A stretch of DNA of 64,000 nt from Fistularia commersonii (taxonomy: Eukaryota; Chordata; Actinopteri; Syngnathiformes; Fistulariidae), in assembly GCA_037954325.1 (NCBI GenBank), contig JBBMNZ010000035.1, forward strand, positions 7,470,501 through 7,534,500. Reading direction: 5' to 3'. Below the pieces are notes generated by a model. The model saw only the letters and a list, made by a program, of their open reading frames with translations, was not told the origin of the DNA and did no database searches. Position 1 is the stretch's first letter, and every line of letters starts with the position of its first letter. A program made the position numbers and the translations under genes. Below, in pieces: positions 50,874 to 62,950 of the stretch.

Positions 50874-51265
50874 TTGTTCTATCATGTTGCTGATGAGATG
50901 ATAAATGGGGTAGAAGTTATGCTCAAGGAGGAATTTCTTAGGAGTGACAGTGAAAGAGTGTTCAATAGACATATGAGTCTGAAGCTAAAAAATGAAGGTC
51001 TGATGCCCAACGCTTTTAATTACAATGCCCCACAGGTGGGATGTGAGTCAGAAGAGAAGGAGAAATTCTGGAGAGAGTTGGATGAAGTGATGCAGAACAT
51101 CCCCAGAGGTGAAATATTGGTAATTGGTACAGACTTCAATGGACATGTTGGTGCTGGAAATAGAGATGAATAAATGATCCGGGTTTGGTATCAAGGGTAG
51201 GAGCGCAGAGGGACAGATAGTGGTTGACTTTGTGAAAAGGATAGAAATGCCTGTAGTGAATCCTT
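50874..51265 (+). pseudogene. RTE endonuclease remnant, copy 2
   Basis: Readable as VEVMLKEEF, YNAPQVGCESEEKEKFWREL, VIGTDFNGHVGAGNRDE, then after a stop GQIVVDFVKRIEMPVV. It matches the copy 1 endonuclease in order and spacing. The GxDFNGHVG motif is kept, but the frame is broken at 51172 and the N-terminal half of the domain is absent. Confidence 0.75.
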
Positions 51266-51719
51266 TGTTTGTGTGAAGAGGCGGGAGTTAATACTAGTTC
51301 TCGGTGGTTAGGAGGCGCTTCCAGATGACTGGACAAGTGCAGCAAATGTGAACAGGGACACAGATCTTTGAGTACCTAGTGTGTCACCATGGGGGGAAAG
51401 TAGACAAGGAGACTTAGCGGTGGAATTTGTATGAGTGGAGACTGAATAGACAGGACAACAGAGAAATGCAAAACAAGGTGTCGGTAGAAGTGGCTAAGGT
51501 TAAACAAGGGGAATACAACCATTTGTTTGTTGTGCAGTGAGGAAGCAGAGACCAAGTTGTACAGTAAAGGTTTGCAGAGACATAGAGATGGGAAGGATGT
51601 ACAGCAGGTTGGAGTGATGAAGGACTGGGAGAGAGATGAATTGACAGTTGTTACAATTGTGATGGGAAGATGGAAGGCAGAAGATGAGTGAAGAAAATTA
51701 GGGGTAAAGAGTGGAACAG

Positions 51720-52800
51720 GTCACTGATTTGGACAATGATGTAGCATGGATCAGTACAGGTGAAATAAGGATGGCTTGGAGGAAGATGAAGCATGGAAAG
51801 GCAATTGGTCCTGCGAATGTACCTGTGGAGGTACGAAGGTGTCAAGGAGAGGTGGCAGTAGAGATTTGGAATTGGTCCTTCAATCAGATCTTAGAGAGTG
51901 AGACAATGTCCGAGATGTGCAGGTTCCAATTTATAAGAAGTCAGATATGCTAACTGTAGAGGAATAAATTGAATGAGCCATAAAAATGAAGTTATGGGAA
52001 AGGGTAGCACAAACTAGACTGAGGGCAGAAGTGAGCATTTGGGAGTAAAACAAAAGGATTTTAAGCTAATAAAGAAAACTATAGATGCAGTATTTACTTG
52101 AAGAATGTTGATAGAAAAGTACAGAGAAGGTCAGAAGGAACTGCAATGTACCTTTGTCGATCTTTGAAAAGCATGTAACTGGGTGCCAAGAGAGGAGCTA
52201 TGGTGCTGTATGAGGCGGTCAAGAGTGGCAGAGAAGTATGTTAGACCGGTGTGAAGAAGTTTGTTGGTGTGATAGAAGAGGATGCAGAGAATAGGGTTAC
52301 ATGGAGGCAGATGATTTGATCATTGAAGGGAATAGTGGTAAGAAAAAGAGGAGGAAGGTACAAATTATACAGAAAAACAGCTCATTCTTCTTAAGAAATT
52401 TTAATTTGCTTGTTCTTTTTTACTATGTGATAGAAGACTATCAGCCAGAATGATAGAAAGGTGTACAAGACAGTGGTGAGACCAGCGATGCTGTATGGCC
52501 TAGAAACAGTTACAATGATGAAAAGACAGGAGGCAGAGCCAGATGGGTGTGATGAGGATGGATAGGATCAGGAATGAGTCTATCAGAGGTACAGCACATG
52601 TTAGATGTTTTGGAGAGAGATGGTTGGGTCATGTACATGTACAGAGGAGGGATAGTGAATATATCGGCAGACAGAATTGCTGGAATTGGAGCTGCCAGAC
52701 AGGAGGTCTAGAGGAAGACCAAAAAGAAGATTTATGGATGTCGTGAGAGAGGATATGAAGGTAGTTGGTGTGAGAGAGGAGGTTATAGGGTTAGAAAAGG
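51720..52800 (+). pseudogene. RTE reverse transcriptase remnant, copy 2
   Basis: Scattered blocks: MKHGKAIGPANVPVEVRRCQ (near 51790), a motif A remnant around 52155-52205 (CTFVDL...VPREELW), and C-terminal blocks including KTVVRPAMLYGLETV (near 52470), RIRNESIRGTAHVRCF (52560) and GHVQRR-type sequence (52640). The motif B-motif C region is missing or unrecognisable, so the enzyme cannot be functional. Confidence 0.75.
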
Positions 52801-52869
52801 GTAGACGGAGAAGGTTGATTCGCTGTGGCGACCCCTGAAGGGGGAAGCCGAAAAGAAAAGAAGGAGAAT

Positions 52870-55660
52870 TTGCTTATCAAACTTAAAAAGTATAGGGTAG
52901 AAATTCTTTTTCCTATATGATACCAGAGGTTAGAGGCTCACTTTGTCGTCCCATCCGGGTTATGAAGATAAAGTGACCGTACAAGTGATAGCTACATCGA
53001 ACACAAGTGCCCATTCCCTCACGATTCATTCACTACAGACATTACATTCTCACAAAGTTACTTATTCATCACGTCCTGGTTAAAATGATGACTTTTGCAT
53101 TCTTTTTTTTTTTCTAGAGGATGTTTTCAGTTTTAAATTATGTCTTTCAGCCCTATAAAATGAATGATATGTTGATACATTTACTTGAATGGTAAACGTG
53201 AATACCCACAGGTTGGGGTTTTTCTCAGGATCTCTGTTATACTACTTGCGGTACTGCCCGAGGTAGTTTCCATCCCCCATTTGGAGTCTGTGAACTATGA
53301 TTGCAACTAAATCTAATATTTGTAGAATGGAATTAAACTTCTATTCATTCTCTGTATAAACCCTTGTAGTATTATTTTAATTATAATCTATCTATACATA
53401 TGAATCTCTTCAGCAGCAACAATTCAACGTGGCCGTAATCAATACTTTAATACATACTATTACAAAGACCCCAGCTGCTATTTAGAAATAACAACAGTGC
53501 ACAAGCAGGTATTGGAGTGGCCCAAGACAGGAAAAACACACTTGACCATGTTTAGATAATCATCAAACACAAACAGAAGCATCACCTCTACCCCATTTTT
53601 GCTGGTCAAATCTCTATTTTTGTAAACCCACCAGTGAGATCCTTTATCAGCACTGTCAGACCATGCAATGAAGGCCACTGTGTGCCCCTCATTACAAGCA
53701 TTTAGCTATGAAAATATTTTTTTAGGTATCATTCATTCAGACCTTGAAATGTAGAGTATTACAAAAAGAAAGATATGCTTTGAAATATTACTGTCAGAAT
53801 ATGGTCTTAGTGTACTTGAGTGACGAGGATTTACCGCAGGAGTGAAATGAATATGAAAAAAAAAGATAAGACTCAATTTTCAATTGTAGCTCTGATTTAC
53901 AATTACATACTAACTTTTGAATGGATGAGAATATATCTAGCCTTTTTAAAAATTAAATTACGAATTATGAATTAAAAAAGACAGAGGCAAGAACCTGGTT
54001 TCGGGTTCCCAATCCTCCACAGCTGAGCAAGTCAAACAAAAAACATCTGTGGTCAGTCAGTGATATTTAAGAAGTAGAAACACCTCCTAATATCTTCCTC
54101 GAACAACTCCGATTAATCAGAACATAAACTGTGCTTAGAAAGATCCCTCAAAAAACATATCGTACAGTCTCCGAAACTTTGTGAAAAATGTATTGTTACC
54201 AAATATTATCATAAAAGAAACAAGCATTGTGTAATGTGCAAGCTTGCTTGGATGACTGTTTGCCGTTTCATTTTTCTAAATCTTTATTTATGAAAGAGTA
54301 ATGATTTACACGGACTCTATATATTATTCATTTAATATTTTCAAATAACGCTGCATATGCTCCCTTTTATATTTGAGCTCCACACGAACAGTTTGCCTGA
54401 ATTTCATTGTGAGGCACCGACGCAGTTTGTAATAAAGGAGTTCAATTAAATCATACTTTGCTGCCACTGATCATCCAAAACACTGCGTGCTCACTAAAAT
54501 ACCATGTCTTTGTTATACGGAATATTGAGGTGAAACTCGAGCTTTCGGGTTCAGTTTCAGTCGAAGGAATACCTCATTATAACATCCGCTAACATTTCCA
54601 GCTATACTGTAGAGCGTTATTCTAAATAAAACTCCAGCCGTACTCAAGCGCAATTCATCTGTCTTTCATTTTATTTGAAAAACATCCACCATTGTTATCG
54701 AACATGAGCGAATCAACATTGACGGATACCGTTCACCTTCAAAAATGTAAAACGAGGGCATGATGTATTTGTTTGATAAACCACGACGTCACATGTGTTT
54801 GAAATGGAACTTTTATTCCAGCATCAACCTCTGAAAGAACCAATCGCACAGCTAGTGGGTTTACATCACAAAACCCCTCGCTCTCTTTCAAAACACTGAT
54901 TATCTTATCACAACATCTGTGGTTAAGTTACTGCTTGGGATTTGTGGGATTGTGTTTATTTTAGTCTGAGGTTGTTTCACTAAAATTACTAGCTAGTATA
55001 GCTGCATATTGCTGTTAATTACAACAATCCAGCCTCTTTATAAATAATGTTTTATATTTGCAATGTTTAAAAGTGTATCGTGGTGGATGCAGTTTATTTT
55101 TTGTCGTTAAAGTAATCCAAGAGATTTGCACATCAGCCAAACATAGTTATACGGATATGATCTGATCATGTGATGCTGAATGATAGCTGGGGTGCAATTG
55201 GACCAAAAAAGACGTCCATGTTTATCAAATCCAAAATCCAATTTTCGTTGACTATTATTGAGTTAAACAGAGGCCATGACAGGCCAATTAGATTTAGTCC
55301 ATGTGAATACTGATCAGATAGATAGAACCATCTTGAAACTTTAGTTTCACCATCCGAACAGAAAATATACTTCACGGTTGAATAAGTCAGTTGAAAATAC
55401 TTACATGTGGGCAACATCCTTGCTAGTTTTGCAACGTAGTTTGCCATCTTTTTATATTAATGAGATTTGAATGAACCTTCTGTTAACAATAAGAAATGTT
55501 CCACTGGTTTAGACAATGACCATAAATGCCATTTGAAAGGTTTTATTTATAACATCAATTCACCAGGTTTCATAATGTCTCGCAATGTCGCACCCGCCTC
55601 TCGTGAGGCAACAGTGAATATCAAGCCATGTTTTTGCACAAAAATTCCACACCATCATCG
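52870..55660. other. AT-rich unique sequence, no gene seen
   Basis: No recognisable frame. A minus-strand frame at 53478-53678 (66 codons) has no known domain and no splice context. Confidence 0.5.
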
Positions 55661-55689
55661 CGAAAGACAACTGACAATTTACACACGTT

Positions 55690-56080
55690 GTTTGTTTTTA
55701 CAGAGCCAAACAAAGCCGGTGTAATGCTGGCCGGGGTGCAAATTATCAGAGTGTTCGCAAAAACAGGCACGACGCATGTTTTGATCGAGCAGGTGTTTCA
55801 GATGTATCTTTGAGTCGGATGATTCGCGCCCGAGTTTTCAGATCAACGGTGGATTTCTCAGCCCCCCGATCAGTGTTCGTGCGCACGGTATAACAATTGG
55901 ACGATATTGTAAACAATAGTTACAGGGGGCGAATTTGGCATGAATGAACAACGACAGTAGTTTGGCTCTTTGTCCGGAGCTTGCCTCCAAACATGGTGCT
56001 TCAGAGGAGCACAAAAGAGCCAAAGGATTTGGGCCTCTATCAATGGAGATAAAGTCTTTATCCACAGCTTTTCACCAAGT
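55690..56080. promoter_or_regulatory. Unique block resembling a conserved non-coding element
   Basis: Non-repetitive, mixed composition, CpG content above its neighbours. Includes ACAATTGG, GTAAACAATAG (overlapping FOX and SOX-type sites, 55909-55919) and GGCATGAATGAACAACGACA. Frames across it show no known domain. Motif-based candidate only. Confidence 0.25.
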
Positions 56081-56751
56081 GGCAGAGAAGAAAGTGAGAT
56101 TGAGCCGCCATCCAGAACAAACTTGCTACACAGGAAAGCTTTTCTAGCAGCGGTGACATTTTATAGGCTCCAACTAAACCCTGGGAATTGTTGTAAGTAC
56201 TAGAATGTAAACAAACTTGTACATCGGGAGTTTCACCCTCAGTCAAGTAAGTTGGCTTTTCAACTGTTTTCCAAAACCCCCCCGACCCTCTAGTTTTGTG
56301 CTTTCCACAGAGACTGAGCGTCACACTATGGCAAATGTTGGGATGGCAGCGCTAATGTGAAAGGACAACGGTTGTTATTCCAAATATTATCCTTGGCAAC
56401 AATGCTCAACTTAGGCAGAAATCTCGGGACGACTCCCAAGTTCCAGAATATTTGGATTACTTTGAAAATCTATTTGATTTTCATTGTCATCTGAATCACT
56501 TTCTTACTCATATCAGTCTAAATTGTACTTATAAGGCCAGTGCTGTGTGCTGACTCATTAAGCCAGCTGGTTCTAAGTTGATCAAAGTTTTCCAGATATC
56601 TGACGCTTCTTGTGTCACAAGGCCACCGAGAGGGGAAAGGAGTTCGCTGTGTGTCCGGGGGGGATGTGTGTGTGGTTGTTAATGGCTCCGGAGTGCGGCT
56701 GCCCATTCTGGCCAGCTTAGCACTGTAGGAATGAATGGAATGTTGTTTTAC

Positions 56752-56800
56752 GCACGTACGCACACACACACACACACACACACGCACACACACACGCAGC
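56752..56800. repeat. (CA)n microsatellite
   Basis: A CA run with GC interruptions. Confidence 0.92.
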
Positions 56801-57002
56801 ATAAATTAACAACACTCAGAATCACTAGCATTTACCCATTTTTACGTCTTTTCTACTTATCTTCCCAAAGCCTGACATTTTTTCGGGGTTTCATTTTAAG
56901 TTCAACTTTAAGTTTAATGTGTTAAGAAAGATGCAATTTTATGCTTTTGTTTTCACATCCAGTTGTCAATGTTGACATTTTAGGAGTTTGTGGATGTTTT
57001 TA

Positions 57003-57062
57003 GGATTGAGGAGCGTGGGGGGTGTCGCGGGAGTGGAGGCTTAAGGGGGTGGGGGGGCTGTA
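57003..57062 (+). repeat. G-rich stretch with quadruplex potential
   Basis: Several G runs of three to seven (GGGGGGTG, GCGGGAG, AGGGGGTGGGGGGGC) within 60 bases. Confidence 0.6.
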
Positions 57063-57639
57063 ACAGTTTCACTCAGTTAAAAGTCAGTGTTGAAGTTAAA
57101 ATACAGGTTTTCTGAACAAAAAAAAAAAAAAAAACCTTCCAGGCCTCACTCTGTTCATGCCACTACCCCAAAATTCACGCGTATTATAACGACACTTGTA
57201 AGTTTGCCAGTCATTGATGTAAAAGAACAGAAGTTTTTTTTTAGAAGTGAAGTGATTATTAAGTGTTGTTAATGGCTGTTTTCACTGGATCTGCCTCTGC
57301 GCCGTACGCCCACACAGAAGCACAAAAGCTCATTTGTTCGCTCCCAAACAAGGCAGAGACGTATTTCTCTTTCTTTTCTCACTGTCATGCCGGTTTGTCT
57401 GCTCACGACTTCAAGTGTAGGAGGTGAGGAATGAGTTTACACAAAAGGTACACACACACACACATGCATGCACGCGCACAAACACACACACATACAGAGT
57501 TAAAAACTGAAATCTTGAAGGAGCTAATAAAGGTTGTAAAGATGATGTTTGGTGATCAGTCTACCAGCATGTAACGGTCTTTGTAACACCATAACCCAAC
57601 CAAAAAGAACAAATAAAAACTTTTTTAACCAAAAAAAAA

Positions 57640-58060
57640 AAAAAGAGAAATGCGCGTTAGATGGCGTCCTCCTCGGCCGGCACCCCCATCACTTCGGTTC
57701 GCTCCTTTCCCCCTCCCTCTCATTCTCCTCCTCTTCCTCTTCTCATTTCACTGAGGCCTGTCTGTCTGTATTCCTCTGCTCGTGTCGCATCGATTTCAGC
57801 GGCGATTTGACATTCAGACCGCTCTGTTGATTCCTCCCAACACACGCCCAGTGATACCCACGGAGAGAACGGGGTTCTCCCACCCTTTAGGAACTTCCGG
57901 AGACTCCCTTCTCCAGTGTGGCAAACAGGGAGAGAGCGAAAGGGAAAGAAGACCCCCCGGCTCCCTCCCTCTCTCAGCGGAGAGGCTGCCGCACAAGGCC
58001 GTGGGCCTCTGAATATTTTATGGGCGGAGGTCTGCCTCTGAGAGTGAGATAAAGAGAGAA
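57640..58060. promoter_or_regulatory. GC-rich unique block, possible regulatory element
   Basis: CpG and pyrimidine-rich sequence unlike the AT-rich flanks, with ATGGCGTCCTCCTCGGCCGG near its left edge and GAATATTTTATGGGCGGAGG (posterior-Hox/CDX-type TTTATGG) near its right edge. Frames are Ser/Pro/Arg-rich and mutually contradictory. It could be an upstream promoter or enhancer. Confidence 0.3.
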
Positions 58061-58190
58061 TCGGGGAGGGGGGGTGATATATTGATGAGCCACGGGGAGG
58101 GCAGGAGATTGGATGGAAGGACAGATGGGGGGATGAGAAATGGAGGATTAAAAGAGGTGGGAGGACAACAGCATGTGAGAGACAACTCAC

Positions 58191-58368
58191 AAGGGCAACC
58201 ATCAGGGTGCTCAAGGGCACACTGAAGGTTGTTGGTGAGGACATAGACGGCGATTTGTTTGAAGGCCGTCCACTCACTGAGTCTTCCATCCTGGGGTACA
58301 AACCCACTGAGGGTGAAATAGGTGACAAAGATGCTCCCCCCCTTGGCAAGGACCACATTGAAGTACAT
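58191..58368 (-). other. Unassigned exon-like segment
   Basis: On the minus strand this segment is open from an ATG (58368) immediately preceded by an in-frame TAA, and reads MYFNVVLAKGGSIFVTYFTL, then SGFVPQDGRLSEWTAFKQIA and VYVLTNNLQCALEHPDG. It ends at CTT|GTGAGT, a perfect donor core. An internal acceptor-like TATTTCACCCTCAG ends at 58307. Codon third positions favour C and T, as in real exons. However, the plus strand and another minus frame are also open here, with coding-like composition (plus: KVVGEDIDGDLFEGRPLTES). I do not recognise the protein in any frame, so strand and reality are uncertain. Confidence 0.3.
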
Positions 58369-58639
58369 TTACGCCATAATAAACGGTCCAATTATTCCTT
58401 TCTTTTTGACTTGTACAAGACTTTTGCTGCCAACTGGCCTATATTTATATGTGGAATGGTTTTGCCTGTGTGTGAGAGTAGTAATAAAGAAATATCCATT
58501 TATTCTCCTATTTCAGAGCTACTGCCACGTCTGTTTGGTCATTTAAAGGCAGGGCACATGAGAGAAGCTTTTTTTTTCTTAGAGAGCCTAAAATTTGTTG
58601 CCCTCTCAAGTGACATAGAGGCCTTCTATTACATTTAAA

Positions 58640-60745
58640 TACATCTTAAGTAATATTTGTCACTTGTAGCCAAATATCTACACTGCCGCTTTGGTCTCAT
58701 TAAAAAAAATCCTAAACTTAAATAAGGGTTCATTAGCCTTTCGGTTGATGACCTCAATTTATGTTGTAATCATCAGTAAAATGGTAATACTAGGTAATTA
58801 GACTCGAAGCCCTGACCTGAAAGCTAGAATTTGAATAAATTCAGCAACTTGCAAACTGTTTCTTGTCCAAACCATATTTAGCAGGGGGTGATGGATCGCG
58901 ACACTGGCTGGCTTGAGAAGTTCAGATAATCGTAGAAGGCGTTCACTTCCTGCACCTGGTTCGTAGTTTATCCTGCCTCTTTTGCATTAGCAGATCAGCA
59001 TATTATTGAAATTAAGGACATTTTGTGTTGATATGGCAAATGAGCGCTTAAAAAAGCACATAACTTATAAATCCACACACCATCATAACTTGTAAAATGC
59101 GGTATCATGCAGTTTACAATATACAGAAATGTGAGGTATACGGCAGTTGAATTTGTAACTTCATATCATCAAAGACTATGTGTCTGATACACTTGGGCAC
59201 TTCAAATTCGGATTTGTAAATATTACCAGCTATTCACAAAAATCACAATCTATAATCATTGGCAATGGGTAAATCCTGACAGCCAAAACTGTTCAATGTT
59301 GATATCAAACATGGTAAATGTGATGTTAGAATACTATGCTTACATTTTCTGTGTCAATTATCCAAATCAAGGAATCTAAACTGTCATATCCAGTCCCCTT
59401 GGGTCCTTGAGAACTGTTGGAATAAGAGGTCAGCGCCTATCCAAATGTTGAGCAATTTTTGAATATCAGAAAAAAATCACCCATTTGGGCTGTGTCTCAG
59501 TCCTTTTCCTGTTGTGCAGAGCTGTTTCTTGGGGGATAAGCAGTCTATGGTTTATTTTGGATGTAATATGAAAAAAAAAATGCAGTCCCTTGAACAGTCC
59601 ATATCTGATTTTTTCATCTGCTGCCATTTCTCTTATTTCCATTGGGAGAGAGGAAGAGACACAATTCTTGCTCTCCCACTCATGTTCCTTTCTAAACAAA
59701 TTGTAGCAACATGCTAAATCAAGTTAAAGGAAACCTCAGCAGTTAATTCAAGTCAAGAAAAAAAAAAGGTTTTTGCAGCCATGTAAACAAACTAAAGTAT
59801 GTTTTTCTTTCACGGAGTAGCTGATTTTAATTTGTGACGTCGGTGGTCATTTAAAGACGGATCATCAAGTCCTCTGTTGATATATTTAGCATTTCGTCAA
59901 GCAGTTTCAAGGGATAACGTTCCAAAACATAGCTTGTAATGGCTTGACTTATTTGCATAAATGATTACAGAAATAAATCACGTTATGCAATGAATGTCTA
60001 GGTCCAAAGTGGATCTATAGTCTTGAGAAATGTTTTGAGATTAATTTCTGCCCTCCAGCCATCCCTATTCTCTCACTACTGAAGACGATCTGCACAATAG
60101 AGCTGTAACATCCAATGGCTGCGCCCGGTGTCCATTATGACCCGTTAGATGTCTCTCTTCATCATAGGCCTCATCTTGACAGAGGCGGAGAGAGATTATG
60201 CGGTAAAAAGAAAAGTCAGCAATCTAGCCAGTTGGAGCTCTTCAGCGCACATAATAGGAGCATAGAAGTGTGCACACTGCTAACTACGTGTGCTGTATCA
60301 GACAAGGCGTCTATTGTTACTCACGCACAGGCGTGCACATCATGGCAGTGTAAACTCCTGGTGCCTGGTGCTGTGAAGGCCTGAAACCTCTGCCCGAGAG
60401 AGAAGATGCAGGGACCACACTCATGATGAAGTAGATTGTTAAGTGTAATTTTTTTTGTTCAGCTGTTAGAAGTCAAAAGTAATATCGGCAAGGAACTAAT
60501 GAAACTACTTTTAAACCCAATATGTATCTGTATCTTCATAAACTGGATGTAACAGGTGTATTCCCCTGTAATAGAACTCTATAGGGCCTCATAACAAATT
60601 GCCTTAGGCTGCCCAAAAAACACTCAGTCCATGTCCACCATTCAGGAAAATGAAATCGAACCATCTTGCAGCAGCTTGGCCAAGTTAAAGAATATCATCA
60701 GGCTTCATGGGCCCAGCAGAGCACCAGAAATTTATGGGAGTGACA
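58640..60745. other. AT-rich unique sequence, no gene seen
   Basis: Short frames only. No recognised repeat. Confidence 0.55.
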
Positions 60746-60751
60746 TAAAAT

Positions 60752-61064
60752 ATTCATCCATTCATTATCTAAACCACTTATCCTGCAGTCAGGGTATCGG
60801 AGCAAGAGGCGGGGTTACACCCTGGACTGGTTGCCTGTCAATCACAGGGCCACATACAGAGACATGCAACCATTCACTCTGTCATACACACATCAGGCCA
60901 ATCTTGGGTCTCTAATGAATCTGCTGCATGTTTTTGGGCTGTGGGAGGAACCAGGAGAACCCTGGGAGAAGCCACCCACAGGTCGCAGGTAAAACGTATA
61001 AATGTCCATATATACACAAAGAACTTCATTGTTAAGAGGAGGGCAAACCACTGCGGCGCCCTGA
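60752..61064 (-). mobile_element. tRNA-derived SINE, family A
   Basis: Begins ATTCATCCATTCATTATCTA and carries CACCCTGGACTGGTTGCCTG, TCAATCACAGGGCCACATAC and GTTTTTGGGCTGTGGGAGGA, parallel to the 44.3-kb copy. The tRNA-like head at the right end is degraded (ACCACTGCGGCGCCCTG remains). Confidence 0.7.
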
Positions 61065-61069
61065 AATTG

Positions 61070-62930
61070 AATAAATAAATTAACCAATGGTTAATTTATG
61101 GACAGATAATACTTAACAGAGATAGAAAACAAGAAGGGATGTATGACAGAAAAAGGTTTCGTTGAAAAAACAGTGAGAAGGAGGAGCAGATCAGGTCTGC
61201 AATGAACACACATATGCATAGGTTTGTTACAATCATCACAAAGGATGCTGGGTAATTATGCTAATGTTGATATAATGAGATGTGTGTGCCCTCTCCCATC
61301 AGGAGACCACATCTCCCTTCCTTTCAGACTATGTTAATTTCTTAAATAGCACGCAGTCACTTCTGGGAAACCCAAGCAAACACATGGAAATACACACACA
61401 CACAAACACACACAAACACACACAGAATTATGACATCTATTTACCCTATGCCTGAGGATGACTGTATCTCAAATGCAGGCACGCGCACACACACAGCACT
61501 ATCTACACAGAACCCGTCAAAATGTTCAGGATTACGTGACCTTAAGCACAAGTGTGACATCAGATTTTTGGAAAACAAACTACCCCGGCACTTCACGCAC
61601 GTCTAAACGGCAGTATTCGCGTGTCACTCACAGTGAGTGTCAGATATCAAAGGGGGTCAGGTTGAATGATGAGAGGAAAATTATGAGGCGAAAGACACAG
61701 AGTGACAGGCTTGGCAGCTGATAGTGTTTTAATTCAAGCATGAGAAACATCAGACATACACACATACAAACGTAACGATGTGTTTATGACTTCACATGTA
61801 TGTTTCCAGCTTCACGACAGCGGCGAGACATTCCGTGTCCAAGCAGGTCACAAGAAGCTTAACCGCTGACTGATGTCAATACCTCGACCACACACACACA
61901 CACACACACACACAAAAACCAACACACTTACGCACCAAATATCCTTTAATGACTGTTATTTAGCACTTTCTTGCCTTGTCATTGTGACACAAAGCAAACA
62001 GGAGCATGAAATATGACTGTTCTGTCTGAGCAGGAGCTGAAAACCCAGAAAGATGAGAGAAAGATCCTAACTCTGCAGTTAGAGGACAGACAACACTCTT
62101 TTGCTGTTATTTAATGTTTTAAGTTATCAAGATATATCAAATCTTAAAGGGTTTTGAGGAAAACTGTTCTAGAGATAAACTGTGCAAAAACCAGGCCCGG
62201 TTCCTAACCTCCGCCAAATACCAAGCAACCTTGTCTTTACGCTCAAAATTTCATCAAAGAAAGGGAAATTTTCAAATAACAAAAAACTATATAATTATTA
62301 TCCTCGTTCCTCATCAGATTAGTTATTCACATTTCTCTCATAACTTGGAAGAAAAATGCCATCCAGCTTTTTGTAGCTCTTTTTACCGCTATTGTGGCTC
62401 TCAAAGACATAGTTTCTGTCAAATTTGCCCATAAATGTATTTGTAGTGACGTCAGTGAAAGGGAAACCTATTGAAGAATCAGCATGTCTGGCTGCATCTG
62501 TATTGCACCCAGATCCTCCTCGACTAAGAAACATCGTCATTGTGTCCAAGACACTGCCAGTTCTTCAGTAGACAACGTGGAACTACAAATTGTCATTCGT
62601 CTTCATTCTGATGGCCCTGGGAGGTCTCAAATTAAATAAAATGTGCATAAATTAGTGAACGGAAATTAGGTTTGACAACAAACAAACCAAAATAAATGAC
62701 AGATGTCCTGGCAGAAAAGCAATTATCCTGTGGTCTTTGAAAAAAGAAAATAAAGAAAAAGTATCAACAAACTAGCCTCACCGGACCTAAATGGAGGCAT
62801 CGATTTGGACTGACAACAGCCTTAACATGCAAACCCAAGCTTCACACTTCATTTTGAAAACACAAGCACCATAAATAAACCAAAAAATAAAAAATAAAAT
62901 AAATAAAAGAGAGTGAGCAAAAATAAATCT
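61070..62930. other. Unique sequence with CA tracts, no gene seen
   Basis: Microsatellites at about 61389-61422 and 61889-61912 (CA). No recognisable coding frame. Confidence 0.55.
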
Positions 62931-62950
62931 TCTTTTTTCTGCTTTTACCT

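Larger units (their letters stand above)
50820..52860 (+). mobile_element. RTE-clade LINE, copy 2, 5'-truncated and decayed
   Basis: Begins within the endonuclease coding part (GGAAGCTTAGGAACAGGATT matches the inverse of copy 1 near 48.96 kb) and lacks the leader. It ends in GATTCGCTGTGGCGACCCCT followed by GAAGCCGAAAAGAAAAGAAG, the family 3' tail. Many stops and frameshifts, a longer AT-rich insertion near 52380-52430, and weaker matches than copies 1 and 3 suggest an older insertion. Confidence 0.85.

Noticed and set aside
53478..53678. Minus-strand 66-codon frame of complex composition
   Set aside because: No recognisable domain, no convincing splice sites, and AT-rich context. Kept only as unassigned background.
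57720..58391. Minus-strand 223-codon frame
   Set aside because: Most of it is low-complexity Ser/Pro/Leu from a pyrimidine-rich stretch. Only the right end (58191-58368) has coding character, and there a different frame looks better.
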